35,207 nucleotides of DNA from Clostridiaceae bacterium (GTDB lineage: Bacteria > Bacillota > Clostridia > Saccharofermentanales > DTU023). Below, piece after piece: positions 1 through 9,874 of the stretch. The position numbers and the translations under genes are program-made. The notes beneath the pieces were generated by a model. It saw nothing but the letters and a program-made list of their open reading frames with translations. It searched no databases and was not told where the DNA came from. The stretch lies in NCBI GenBank assembly GCA_012838355.1, contig DUPJ01000061.1, positions 1 through 35,207 of the forward strand, written 5' to 3'. Position 1 is the stretch's first letter. Every line of letters starts with the position of its first letter.

Positions 1-93
1 CACCGGCTGGCGAAATACCGCGAAGTCATCCTCCCGGATCAGGCAAAGCTGCAATTCGGCAATCTCGTCTATTTTTTCACCCGCGAGATCTGA
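1..93 (+). CDS. C-terminal fragment of an unidentified protein (…HRLAKYREVILPDQAKLQFGNLVYFFTREI*)
   Basis: Open frame from base 1 to TGA at 91-93, truncated by the window edge; family not recognised. Confidence 0.5.
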   Translation, partial: HRLAKYREVILPDQAKLQFGNLVYFFTREI

Positions 94-123
94 GCGGTAT
101 AAAAATAAGAATCCTTGCGTTAC

Positions 124-152
124 TTACTTACCATGATGGGGTTTGCTATGAT
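124..152 (+). promoter_or_regulatory. Sigma-A-type promoter (TTACTT-17-TATGAT with TGc extended -10) upstream of the first full CDS
   Basis: -35 TTACTT at 124-129, 17-nt spacer, TGcTATGAT at 144-152. Confidence 0.5.
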
Positions 153-196
153 AAAAACACTATTTTAGGGCTGTTTTGCCCGGAAAGTGTACTGTC

Positions 197-1522
197 ATGC
201 ATCTACGCCAGACTATCCGCCGATCTCGTTTATTTCTCTTTTTGCTGGGTCTGACTCTCGCACTTAACGCGTTCACTGTCACTGGCCTGACCGACGAGGG
301 GCCTCTGCCCGGTTCAAGCCAGACTGCCTCAGTCAGCGACCGACGGATCTGGGAACAGGTCGCCGAACCGCTCGTGCCTGTGACTGATGATTGGACTATC
401 TCGGCTTACGAACTGCATGTGCCGCGCATCGAACTGCCGGGCGACGCGGCTTTCGACTTCAATGCCGGCATGGATGTGCTAGAAACCGATCTTTTGAGCG
501 AGTTTCAGGCATCGGTCACGGAAAATCGGCCATACGCACCGTATGCAGAATACACGGTCTACGATGACGGCGAGATTCTGTCGGTACTGGTCCGCGTCAT
601 TTGGAACGCGGAATGGATCGAGTATTATCCGGTCACGCTGGATAATAAGACGGGAACGGCCCTTGATACTGCACTGCTGGCAGAGCGTTTCGGGATCACG
701 GACGATTTATTTGCAATCTTGGAAGATACGGTGCGCGCCGCCTCGCTTGACATGGGCGCACCTGCCCCCATTGAAGCCGCCATGATGGAAGACCTCTGGC
801 AATACGTGGAAAACGACGAGGTAAAGCTCTTTGTCGATGAAGTCGGCCGCCTGTCTTTGCTGCTCATCAGCTACGATCCGGCTGCAGGTGCCTTTGAGAC
901 CCCATACCCGCTGGCCATGCCGCGCGGGGATCGGGCGTTGAATCCTGTGTTCCTGCGCGTTGCCAATCAACTGGGACTGAACGCGGAAGAAATCGACGAC
1001 GCCGGTTTTGCCGCCTATCTTGGCAGCGGCTTCAGCGACGCCACGCTTGACCTGGTCATGAAGCGGCTGTGGGCATTTGCCGCTGATTACAGCGAATATC
1101 GCCTGCCCGCCCTGCTGGACAACTCGGTCGCAACGGAGTCTGGCAGCTATTTGGCCGGAAACGAGTTTTACCTCTTCATTCCGAAATATGAAAATACGGT
1201 CATCCGACTCACCCAAATGATGCTGACCGATGCCGGTGAACTGGTCCCGGTCGATCCCGCTGCCGGCGAGGCGGCAGTCGGTTTTGCCTTTACGGCCGGC
1301 AACATAAGCGAGATTTACTCCAATATGGAGATCACGTATGCCTTCCGGGATGAAACGGTGGCGTTCAGGCCGTATATCAGCATGAAAGACGGCAACGCGC
1401 AGTTCGGTGATTCGGTTGCGGATGTCACCCATCTCCTCCTGGAATCACCGGGAGACGCGGACCAGATGCCTTATGAACTGCGCAATTTCATCCGCGAGCG
1501 ACTGTTCGTGTTCGAACCGTGA
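197..1522 (+). CDS. Secreted/membrane-anchored hypothetical protein (RsiV/DUF3298-like C-terminal flavour)
   Basis: ORF with N-terminal hydrophobic signal segment (RRSRLFLFLLGLTLALNAF); TTG at 176 or ATG at 197 as start. Confidence 0.6.
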   Translation: MHLRQTIRRSRLFLFLLGLTLALNAFTVTGLTDEGPLPGSSQTASVSDRRIWEQVAEPLVPVTDDWTISAYELHVPRIELPGDAAFDFNAGMDVLETDLLSEFQASVTENRPYAPYAEYTVYDDGEILSVLVRVIWNAEWIEYYPVTLDNKTGTALDTALLAERFGITDDLFAILEDTVRAASLDMGAPAPIEAAMMEDLWQYVENDEVKLFVDEVGRLSLLLISYDPAAGAFETPYPLAMPRGDRALNPVFLRVANQLGLNAEEIDDAGFAAYLGSGFSDATLDLVMKRLWAFAADYSEYRLPALLDNSVATESGSYLAGNEFYLFIPKYENTVIRLTQMMLTDAGELVPVDPAAGEAAVGFAFTAGNISEIYSNMEITYAFRDETVAFRPYISMKDGNAQFGDSVADVTHLLLESPGDADQMPYELRNFIRERLFVFEP

Positions 1523-1546
1523 ACCGTTCTTCATGACTGACAATAT

Positions 1547-1577
1547 GCCTCTGCCCCGGCAGGGGCTTTCTTATTTT
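1547..1577 (+). terminator. Rho-independent terminator overlapping the 3' end of the convergent upp
   Basis: GCCTCTG…CAGGGGC hairpin followed by TTTCTTATTTT. Confidence 0.7.
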
Positions 1578-2200
1578 GTGCCGAAAAGGCGGTCGCCGGC
1601 ATCACCGAGGCCGGGCACGATGTAGGCATGGTCATTCAGGGTTTCGTCGAGGGCGGCAGCAAAAATCGGGACATCCGGGTGCTCGCGGTTCAGAAGGTCA
1701 ATGCCGGCCTGCGCCGCGATCAGGCACACGAACTTTATATGGTGAATATTGCGTTCCTTCAGCAGTGTTATCGCGGCAGCAGCGGATCCTCCGGTGGCCA
1801 GCATCGGATCGAGCAGGATGACGTCACGTTCCGCAATATCAGGCGGCAGCTTGAGATAGTAATCCACGGGCAGCAGCGTTTCGGGATCGCGGTACAAGCC
1901 GATATGTCCAACTCGCGCCATCGGCACAAGGTTCAGCATACCGTCCACCATGCCGAGACCGGCACGCAGGATCGGCACCAGCGCCAGCTTCTTCCCGAGA
2001 ATGCGGTATCCTGTCGCAGGGCAAATCGGTGTTTCGATTTCGTACGCCTCAAGCGGCAGATCGCGCGTCACCTCAAATGCCATCAGCATGGAGACTTCAC
2101 TCACCAGTTCACGGAACACTTTGGACGGAGTTTCCTTGTCCCGCATGAGTGATATTTTGTGCTGAATCATGGGGTGATCAAATATCATGACATTGCTCAT
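1571..2200 (-). CDS. upp: Uracil phosphoribosyltransferase (copy 1)
   Basis: [35 protein letters not shown]…[10 protein letters not shown]…[16 protein letters not shown]; classic Upp motifs. Confidence 0.95.
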   Translation of the reverse strand: MSNVMIFDHPMIQHKISLMRDKETPSKVFRELVSEVSMLMAFEVTRDLPLEAYEIETPICPATGYRILGKKLALVPILRAGLGMVDGMLNLVPMARVGHIGLYRDPETLLPVDYYLKLPPDIAERDVILLDPMLATGGSAAAAITLLKERNIHHIKFVCLIAAQAGIDLLNREHPDVPIFAAALDETLNDHAYIVPGLGDAGDRLFGTK

Positions 2201-2201
2201 G

Positions 2202-2642
2202 CTACACCTCCAGTGAGCACAGTTCACCGACGCGCGCCGCATGACGTTCGCCTTCGAACTTTCCGTTCAGAAATGCATCCGCAATGGCCACCGCAAACTG
2301 CGGTGCCACAACGCGCGCACCAAGCGCAAGCATGTTTGCATCGTTATGACGTCTGGCCAGGTCGGCCATGAATTCGTTCGTGCACAGTGCACAGCGGACG
2401 CCCCTGATTTTATTGGCCGCCAGTGAGATACCGATTCCGGTACCGCAGATGACAATGCCGAGATCAGCGTCGCGCCTTGCCACCATGCGAGCAGCTTCGG
2501 CTCCAAAGTTCACATAGCTGGCTGGCACCGTGGCGCTGTCGGTACCGACATCGACCACTTCGAATCCCTGTTTTTCCAAATGCTTCCGGATTTCGCTCTT
2601 GAGCAAAAAGCCGGCATGGTCACTACCCAAGACAATTTTCAT
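2202..2642 (-). CDS. rpiB: Ribose 5-phosphate isomerase B
   Basis: [18 protein letters not shown]…[22 protein letters not shown]; RpiB/LacAB family; SD GGAGG upstream. Confidence 0.95.
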   Translation of the reverse strand: MKIVLGSDHAGFLLKSEIRKHLEKQGFEVVDVGTDSATVPASYVNFGAEAARMVARRDADLGIVICGTGIGISLAANKIRGVRCALCTNEFMADLARRHNDANMLALGARVVAPQFAVAIADAFLNGKFEGERHAARVGELCSLEV

Positions 2643-2663
2643 ACATGCCTCCATTCCCGACTC

Positions 2664-2698
2664 ATTGTACAAAAGCCGTTTCCGCGCGACAACCAAAA
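2664..2698 (-). promoter_or_regulatory. Promoter for rpiB-upp (TTGTCG-17-TACAAT)
   Basis: Minus-strand TTGTCG cgcggaaacggcttttg TACAAT just upstream of the rpiB SD. Confidence 0.65.
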
Positions 2699-3044
2699 AC
2701 GATTGTTCGGGAATATCCCGTTTTAAATTGTTGATAATGTTAACAATTCTGTGCAAAACTGACACGACAACGCTTCGCGCCTTCCGCACTGCCGAAACGC
2801 CTGATTTGTCGCGAATTGACGAATCATGTCCAGCTTGTGACAAAACACGTCAGAAAGATGTCAGTACGAAGGATCCCTTATTTTCAGGGTTTAGACGCCT
2901 GTAAGTTCACATCATCAGACCACGAATGTGCGTCTGTGACGGACATCTGAGTGCGTCGTCATGACAACAAGAACTGTAATCAAGCACCCGATTTTACCTT
3001 TTGATTTGCGATTGTTTTTCCTTTTTGGGGTGAATGTCCTGTGA

Positions 3045-4256
3045 TCAGCGAAAATAATGATAGAGCGTGCAGCGAATCATGCCGTTGTATAGTTTCCGGC
3101 GCTTGTCCGCTTTCGCACCGAAAAGCATCTCAAACCGCTCGTGCGGACTCAGCACGGATACGCGCAGCCCGTCATACTCGCGGCCGCCCCGGCGGCCGGC
3201 CAGACGTCCCAGTGCCTCCACCAGACGCCCGGCATGTTCGGGCGTCGTGAGACGTTCGCCGTAGGGCGGGTTCGCAACCAGAAGGAGACGGCTGAGACCG
3301 GTAATTTCCTTCATGCGCTCCACCGTAAGATCCGTCATGTCTCCTCTGTGAAAGGTAATCAGATCGGCCACCCCGGCTCGTTTTGCGTTATCTTTTGCCT
3401 GACGGATAGCGTCCCCCGAAATATCCGAACCAAAAAGGAATCCCGCAGGCGCCTCAACAATCGCCGATTTGGCAAATTCGCGCGCCCGGTCAAAGCGGGA
3501 TACACCGAAGAACTGCATGCGTTCCGCCGCAAAATGCCGGTGCAAGCCGGGCGCTTCATTCTTCAGCATCAGCGCAGCTTCGATCGGGAAGGTACCCGAT
3601 CCGCACATCGGATCAAAAAGGCCCTCTCCCTTCGCCTGATTGCGCAGAAAAAAACTGTAATGCAAAATGGCAGCCGCCAGTGTTTCCCGCAGCGGAGCCT
3701 CGTGGCGCAGCGGCCGATAGCCGCGCTTATGCAATCCCTCGCCCGAAGTGTCGAGGAGCAAGGTTGCGCGGTTATTGACCAGTGCGAAGCGCACCTCGAT
3801 CTGGCCGGTCCGGCGATCCTCGCGTACGCGGCCGTTCTTATTGCCGCGTGCGGTTAAAAGCCGGTTGACAATCGCCTTTTTCAGTGTGCGCTGGATGGAC
3901 GGCACGCCGAACAGGGCCGACTGCCGGGAATACCCGTTCACGAGTATCTCATAGCCGAAATCCAGCCAGCGCTCCCAGGGCAGTGCCTCCGCCTGAAAAA
4001 AAAGATCATCGAATGTCGTCGCGTCAAAGGATGCCACTTCATAAAGCACGCGTTCTGCCGTTCGAAGACGAAAGTTCAGGGTGGCAACGGCATCCTTGGC
4101 CAGATCCTCGGATGCGAGCCGAAGCATGACAAGACCATCCGAGACAGTCACTTGCCCCGACTCAAATCCGAGGGCATACAATTCATCCCTCGTGCAGGCT
4201 TCAAGTCCGAAGAGCACGGGCAGGTGAATTACCGCCGATTGTTCATTTAAACTCAT
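3045..4256 (-). CDS. THUMP-domain class I SAM-dependent RNA methyltransferase (RlmL/YpsC family)
   Basis: FGLEACTRDELYALG…, FDPMCGSGTFPIEAALM, VANPPYGERL motifs. Confidence 0.9.
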   Translation of the reverse strand: MSLNEQSAVIHLPVLFGLEACTRDELYALGFESGQVTVSDGLVMLRLASEDLAKDAVATLNFRLRTAERVLYEVASFDATTFDDLFFQAEALPWERWLDFGYEILVNGYSRQSALFGVPSIQRTLKKAIVNRLLTARGNKNGRVREDRRTGQIEVRFALVNNRATLLLDTSGEGLHKRGYRPLRHEAPLRETLAAAILHYSFFLRNQAKGEGLFDPMCGSGTFPIEAALMLKNEAPGLHRHFAAERMQFFGVSRFDRAREFAKSAIVEAPAGFLFGSDISGDAIRQAKDNAKRAGVADLITFHRGDMTDLTVERMKEITGLSRLLLVANPPYGERLTTPEHAGRLVEALGRLAGRRGGREYDGLRVSVLSPHERFEMLFGAKADKRRKLYNGMIRCTLYHYFR

Positions 4257-4798
4257 GTGTCAGACGCATGTCTCGGCATATAAAAACCTGACATGTCAAC
4301 TCCTTCCAATGCCAAAAGCGACACTTTGTGATGCAAGCCGCCGCCGTATCCCGTCAGATTGCCGTTTGCGCCGACCACCCGGTGACACGGGATTATTATG
4401 CCAATCGGATTCCGGCCGACCGCTCCGCCGACAGCCTGGCTTGCCATACGCGGGATATTGCGTCTGACGGCAATCTCTTGAGCCAGCTCTCCGTATGTAC
4501 GCGTCGTGCCGTACGGAATTTTGCACAGCATGGCCCATACTTCCTGCTGAAACGGCGTGCCTGCCGGTGCGAGCGGCAAGTCTGCAGCAGACGGATTCTT
4601 CCTGTCGAAGTAGGCGGCAAGCCAGGCCCGCACCGCCGCAAATACCGGCTGGTCTTCGTCAAGCGGGCCGGTCCGGGCAGATGATGGATCTCCGTCAATG
4701 ATAAGCCCGGTCAAACTGTCATTTTGTGCGATCAGCCGCAGTGTGCCAAGAGGCGAATCGCAGGTACCGCTGTATGTCATAAGCATCGCTCCCGTCAT
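4253..4798 (-). CDS. ogt: Methylated-DNA--[protein]-cysteine S-methyltransferase
   Basis: GTPFQQEVWAMLCKIPYGTTRTYGELA…IIIPCHRVVGANGNLTGYGGG; PCHR active site. Confidence 0.95.
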   Translation of the reverse strand: MTGAMLMTYSGTCDSPLGTLRLIAQNDSLTGLIIDGDPSSARTGPLDEDQPVFAAVRAWLAAYFDRKNPSAADLPLAPAGTPFQQEVWAMLCKIPYGTTRTYGELAQEIAVRRNIPRMASQAVGGAVGRNPIGIIIPCHRVVGANGNLTGYGGGLHHKVSLLALEGVDMSGFYMPRHASDT

Positions 4799-4888
4799 TC
4801 CTTTGCCTCAGCATGGCAAATGCGGCTGTCCGGCGTCACCGTTCCAGTTCGTCACGGCCATGCACTGACCGTCAATCTGTGCTCGTTA

Positions 4889-4916
4889 AAAGACCCAACC
4901 CCGGAGGGTTGAGTCC
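4889..4916 (-). terminator. Rho-independent terminator after tRNA-Arg
   Basis: Minus-strand CAACCC TCCG GGGTTG followed by GGTCTTTT. Confidence 0.6.
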
Positions 4917-4920
4917 GAAT

Positions 4921-4997
4921 TGGTGATCCCGAAAGGATTCGAACCTTCGACCTGCGGTTTAGGAAACCGACGCTCTATCCTGCTGAGCTACGGGACC
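4921..4997 (-). tRNA. tRNA-Arg (anticodon CCU), CCA encoded
   Basis: GGTCCCGTAGCTCAGCAGGATAGAGCGTCGGTTTCCTAAACCGCAGGTCGAAGGTTCGAATCCTTTCGGGATCACCA; 7-bp acceptor stem, GGTTCGAAT T-loop, CCT anticodon. Confidence 0.95.
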
Positions 4998-5026
4998 ATG
5001 GATCCATCATATCACGGTCGTCCGAA

Positions 5027-6250
5027 TCAGGGCAGACAGCCAGCGCAGAAAGGATCGTCCGCGAACTCCGTGAACACTTTGCCGATAATCTCTGCTGCTT
5101 CATCCAGCTGTTCATTCGTGTGGGTCGCCGTAAAGCTGGTGCGCAGCAGACAGTCTTCTTCGGCCACCGCTGGCGGCAGCACGGAATTGACGTACACACC
5201 GGCCGCGAACAGCTCGTTTGCAATTTTCAGCGTACACATGACAGTTCCCGTTTTTATCGGGATGATCGGTACGAGCGTGTTGCCGCTGTCATGCAGCCGG
5301 ATGTGCGGCAGCGCGGACAATTTTTCCCGCATATAGGCGGCGATTTCATGCAGGCGGGCGACTCGCCATGGTTCTTCAATTAATATTTCAAGTGAACGCC
5401 TCGCCGCCGCAACCTGAGCCGGCGGTATGCTGGCCGAGAAAATGAACGGGCGTGCAGTATGTCTAATATATTCAATGACTTTGGTTTCGCCGACGACGCA
5501 ACCGCCCAGCGAGGCCAGTGTTTTCGAGAATGTATTCATTATTAAATCAACATCCTCTGTCAAACCGAAATGTTCGGCCGTGCCGCGGCCATGGTCACCC
5601 AACACGCCAATGGCATGGGCATCATCGATAAGCAGGCGGGCATTGTACTTTTTCTTCAAACGGACTATTTCCGGCAAATTGCAGATTTCGCCTTCCATCG
5701 AAAACACACCGTCCGTAATAACCAGGATACCGCCGCGCGTTTCCTCGGCATGTTTCTTCAGGAGCCGTTCCAGATCTTCCATATCGTTGTGACGGTATTT
5801 GATCGTCCGGGCAAAAGAGAGGCGTGTACCGTCGACAATGCTGGCGTGATTCATCGAATCGGTCAGTATCACGTCGTTGCGATCGGTTATCGCCGAAATT
5901 ATGGAAAGATTCGACTGGAATCCTGTGGAAAAAATAATGCAGTCGTCTTTTTGCAAAAAGTCAGCCAGTGCACGTTCCAGTTCAAGATGGATCGTCAGCG
6001 TACCGTTGAGAAAACGAGAACCGGAACAACCGGTACCGTACTGTTCAACTGCGGCAATGGCGGCATCCTTTGTCCGGCGATCTGTGGTCAGTCCCAGATA
6101 GTTATTGGAGCCGAGCATGATTTTGCGTCCGCCCTCCATCGTCACGACATTATCGGGTGCCGACGACAGCGCTCGAAAGTACGGATAGATCCCCATCGCT
6201 TTCGCTTCTTCCACGCGCTTATATTCATAACACCGTTTAAAAAGGTCCAT
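5027..6250 (-). CDS. Alpha-oxoamine synthase family PLP enzyme (AONS/KBL/serine palmitoyltransferase-like; specificity unresolved)
   Basis: MLGSNNYLGLTTD, GTGCSGSRFLNGT, DDAHAIGVLGDHGRGTAEHF, NTFSKTLASLGG Lys motif. Confidence 0.9.
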   Translation of the reverse strand: MDLFKRCYEYKRVEEAKAMGIYPYFRALSSAPDNVVTMEGGRKIMLGSNNYLGLTTDRRTKDAAIAAVEQYGTGCSGSRFLNGTLTIHLELERALADFLQKDDCIIFSTGFQSNLSIISAITDRNDVILTDSMNHASIVDGTRLSFARTIKYRHNDMEDLERLLKKHAEETRGGILVITDGVFSMEGEICNLPEIVRLKKKYNARLLIDDAHAIGVLGDHGRGTAEHFGLTEDVDLIMNTFSKTLASLGGCVVGETKVIEYIRHTARPFIFSASIPPAQVAAARRSLEILIEEPWRVARLHEIAAYMREKLSALPHIRLHDSGNTLVPIIPIKTGTVMCTLKIANELFAAGVYVNSVLPPAVAEEDCLLRTSFTATHTNEQLDEAAEIIGKVFTEFADDPFCAGCLP

Positions 6251-6446
6251 TGCACTGCCTCGTCTTCTCTCATTTCTGCACCTGATATTAAACCATATGA
6301 AATCGGATTAAAAGCAAACGAACGGCTTTCCGCCTTAGTGAGCAATCACTTGAAAGGCCGTATTGTTCGGTATGTTGCGACTTCATTTCAGAGCACCTCC
6401 CAATTTGTTATGCTTGGATCAACGCGATTGGATAACGGAGGCAAAC

Positions 6447-8141
6447 ATGACATTTCAGAATCTCGAATACAAACGGCCGGATCAGGACACCGTTCTGAAG
6501 CACATTGCCGAACTGAAGACACAGTTGGAGTCAGCAGCTGACGAAGCGGCATTTCTTGCCGCATTGAAAGCCGTCAACGAGCTTCACCGCGATATTGAGT
6601 CGATGGCTTCACTCTGCTATATCCGTCATTCCATCGATACGACGGATTCGTTCTATAAAACGGAAATGGACCATCTTGATGAAATCCTGCCTTCCATCAT
6701 GGAAGCCAATCAGAAACTGCAGATTACGCTGCTGCAGTCTCCGCACCGGCCTTACCTCGAAGCGGTACTCGGCAAAACGGCACTCGATCGCCTCGAATTG
6801 TCGACACGCACAATTTCGGCTGCCGTGCTGGACGACTTGGTCAGCGAGAATAAGCTGGTCAGCGAATACAGTCGCCTCCTGGCGTCCGCCAGCCTTGAAT
6901 TCGACGGCAAACAATTGAATCTGCAGCAAATGGGGCCGTATCTTGAAGCATCGTCGCGCGATACGAGACGTGCCGCCGTCGATACCATGTTTGGCTTCTA
7001 TCACGAGCATGACACTGTCCTCGATGACATCTATGACCGGCTGGTCAAAATACGTCACAAGATTGCGCGGACGCTTGGCTTTGAGAACTTCGTCGCGCTC
7101 GGATATGCCCGTATGGGACGCACCGATTATGACAGCGACATGGTGGCGACTTACCGCAAACAGGTTTTGCAGACGATTGTACCGATTGCCCGCTCACTCA
7201 GGCAAAAGCAGAAGGTACGCCTCGGTCTCAGCCGCCTCTTCTATTATGACGAACCGCTGTCGGATCCGAAGGGCAATCCGAAACCGCTCGGTGACGCTGA
7301 TGAACTGATGAACAAGGCCTCCGTCATGTTTGCCGAGCTGTCTCCCGGTACAGATGCTTTCTTCACCTTCATGAAACAGGCCGGCGCGATGGACCTTATC
7401 GCAAAACCGGGCAAGGAGACGGGCGGATACTGCACCTTCCTGCCGAACTGGCAGATGCCGTTTATTTTCGCCAATTTCAACGGCACGAAAGATGATGTGG
7501 AAGTGTTTACTCATGAGGGCGGACACGCTTATCAGGCGTACGTCACGCGCGATGATGAATGGCTTTCGCATCATGAACCGGGCATGGAAACGGCCGAGAT
7601 TCATTCCATGAGCATGGAATTTCTGACCTGGCCGTGGATGGATTTGTTTTTCGGCAAGGATGCCGATCGGTTCCGTTACAATCACCTGGCGGACGCGCTC
7701 ATGTTCATACCGTACGGCGTCGCCGTCGACCATTATCAGCACCTGGTTTACGAAAACCCGGCTGCAACGCCTGAAGAACGCAGGCAGTTCTGGCTGGACG
7801 TTGAGTCAACCTACCTGCCCTGGCGGGATTATGATGAAAACACGTATCTGAAAGGCGGCAACGTTTGGAAGCGCCAGACGCACATATTCTCCGCCCCCTT
7901 CTATTACATCGATTACACCCTGGCTCAGGTGCTGGCATTCTGGTTCTGGCAGGCAGCGAGGAACGATGCCGCCAAGGCCTGGCAGCAGTACGACCGGCTT
8001 TGCCGCGACGGCGGAAAGCTGGGCTTTCGCCTGCTGCTTGAAGCACACAATCTGCCGAACGTGTTTGAAGCGGGCAGTCTGGATCACTTCATCCCGGCAG
8101 TCAGCGCTTATCTTGAGTCAGTCGACCCCCTGACTTTGTGA
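6447..8141 (+). CDS. M3 family oligoendopeptidase
   Basis: HEGGHAYQAY zinc-binding HExxH-type motif in a PepF-like protein; SD GGAGG before ATG 6447. Confidence 0.93.
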   Translation: MTFQNLEYKRPDQDTVLKHIAELKTQLESAADEAAFLAALKAVNELHRDIESMASLCYIRHSIDTTDSFYKTEMDHLDEILPSIMEANQKLQITLLQSPHRPYLEAVLGKTALDRLELSTRTISAAVLDDLVSENKLVSEYSRLLASASLEFDGKQLNLQQMGPYLEASSRDTRRAAVDTMFGFYHEHDTVLDDIYDRLVKIRHKIARTLGFENFVALGYARMGRTDYDSDMVATYRKQVLQTIVPIARSLRQKQKVRLGLSRLFYYDEPLSDPKGNPKPLGDADELMNKASVMFAELSPGTDAFFTFMKQAGAMDLIAKPGKETGGYCTFLPNWQMPFIFANFNGTKDDVEVFTHEGGHAYQAYVTRDDEWLSHHEPGMETAEIHSMSMEFLTWPWMDLFFGKDADRFRYNHLADALMFIPYGVAVDHYQHLVYENPAATPEERRQFWLDVESTYLPWRDYDENTYLKGGNVWKRQTHIFSAPFYYIDYTLAQVLAFWFWQAARNDAAKAWQQYDRLCRDGGKLGFRLLLEAHNLPNVFEAGSLDHFIPAVSAYLESVDPLTL

Positions 8142-9842
8142 GCGGTGCAGCCATTCGAACAAGACCCGCCAGTCGCGTCCGAACGGGTCGGTGACGGACG
8201 AAAAATCACTCAGGTCACCGCCCCAAACGCCGCGATGAAGATTCAGGTAGGCATATGATGCGCTGTCCAGAGGCAAAACAACCGCACTGCGCTGCAGCGC
8301 GAGTGCAAGGTCGTGTTTGGCTTCGCGAACGGTTTCTGCATTTTCATAAAGCTTGCTGCTTGCTTCATGCAGGCTGACAATCGTGTCTTCTTCTCTGGTG
8401 TCAATCAGGCGGATCAGATCCCCGACTCTGGCTTCGATGGCGGCGGGGCGGTCGTCCGCCACTGAAACATCGAAGAGAAGATCAAAGTCGAGCGCCTGCC
8501 TGCGCCGCAGATATTCGTTTTCATCGACGGGAACCAGCTTCACAGGAAAACCGTTGGCGCCGACTTCAGATTGAAACTGTTCGAGCAGCGGCTTGTACAG
8601 TGAACGATTCGGGTAGACAAGCTCGAGGGCGGTTTTGCCCGCGTTCAGAATGTAATACCCCTGGCTGTCACTTTGCATGCCGGCCGCACGCATCGCCCGA
8701 GCTGCTTCGCTCGTCGCATAATGCGGTTCGGACTCACTGAACCGTGACTGGTCGAGCTCCGCTGCCGCCTGATTGGAGCCGAAATACTGATAACTGATAA
8801 AAGAATTCTTATTCGTCACTTCAAGCCGGGCTGCCACAACGACACGGCGATATGATCTTGCCAAAGACCAGCGAACGGCTGGCGTCTGAAGTGATTCCCG
8901 GCTGCTGTTCAGCCAGAGCGAGTACAGTGCTTCCTCGCCGGCTTCTGATGAGATCGTGTCCGCTTTGAAAAAGCGTCCGTACCAGATATCGGCCTGCCCT
9001 GTCTCCACAGCCCGGCGGCGCGATGCGTCGTCACCGTAGCGCGGGATCTCCACATGCGCAGGATACGGATCCGTTTCGCGGACGCGTGTGAGGTGCACGG
9101 AGAAGTCATCGCTGGCACTGAGACGGTAGGGACCGCTCCCGATCAGATTCAAGTCCGCAAGATTGTCTGTTTCGGCAGTGGCCGACTGCTGTTCCAGCGA
9201 GAAGAAGATATGCCGCGGCAGCATATAAAGACGGCTCATCGTATAAACAATCCGATCCGTCGGTGTCGTTTCGGGGAATGAGACAATCAGGTGCGATTCG
9301 TCCTCGACGGTCAGTGTCATGGTTTCGAGAAGCGGATCGACCTGAAGACGCTGCCAGCGTTCCAGGGAGTAAATGACATCAGCCAGCGTCACCGGTGTTC
9401 CGTCGTGCCACGTTTTTGTGTCGTCTGCCGTGATATGCAAGACGGAGCCGTCAAATCGAAGCGAACCGGCAAAAACGGGGATGTAACTTTGGCGATCCGG
9501 ATCAGCGGCCAGAAGCGGTTCATAGATGAGATTGAGCGGTGAGCTTTGACTGAAAATTCCATTGAGCGGTGAGATCCAGCCGTCAAACAGCCGGTCCGTC
9601 GCAATAATCAGTGTTTCATCACGGGGCGGCCTCGTGCCGATTACGTTCCACACTTCGGTCGGCTTTTCCGCCTTCGTCCACACCGGCAGATCCGGGCCGG
9701 GCGCCGCAGTATCCTCACTCAGTCCATCATGAGGGACACAGGACGCAAGCATGAGCAAAACGAGCAGCAGGCTCAGAAATGAATACGTCTTTTTGTGAGT
9801 TGCTTTTGCCAAAATCCGCTCCCTTGCAATCGCTGCTTTCAT
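8118..9842 (-). CDS. Extracellular solute-binding protein family 5 (peptide/oligopeptide-type), lipoprotein
   Basis: Lipobox LMLASC; LIYEPLLAADPD…TWHDGTPVTLADVIYSLERW typical of SBP_bac_5. Confidence 0.85.
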   Translation of the reverse strand: MKAAIARERILAKATHKKTYSFLSLLLVLLMLASCVPHDGLSEDTAAPGPDLPVWTKAEKPTEVWNVIGTRPPRDETLIIATDRLFDGWISPLNGIFSQSSPLNLIYEPLLAADPDRQSYIPVFAGSLRFDGSVLHITADDTKTWHDGTPVTLADVIYSLERWQRLQVDPLLETMTLTVEDESHLIVSFPETTPTDRIVYTMSRLYMLPRHIFFSLEQQSATAETDNLADLNLIGSGPYRLSASDDFSVHLTRVRETDPYPAHVEIPRYGDDASRRRAVETGQADIWYGRFFKADTISSEAGEEALYSLWLNSSRESLQTPAVRWSLARSYRRVVVAARLEVTNKNSFISYQYFGSNQAAAELDQSRFSESEPHYATSEAARAMRAAGMQSDSQGYYILNAGKTALELVYPNRSLYKPLLEQFQSEVGANGFPVKLVPVDENEYLRRRQALDFDLLFDVSVADDRPAAIEARVGDLIRLIDTREEDTIVSLHEASSKLYENAETVREAKHDLALALQRSAVVLPLDSASYAYLNLHRGVWGGDLSDFSSVTDPFGRDWRVLFEWLHRSQSQGVD

Positions 9843-9874
9843 TGTATCACTGCCTTTTTCTGAAACCGTTTGAT

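Noticed and set aside
5570-6541. 323-aa plus-strand ORF opposite the oxoamine synthase
   Set aside because: Antisense shadow of a strongly conserved gene; no recognisable family; frame kept open by GC/codon bias
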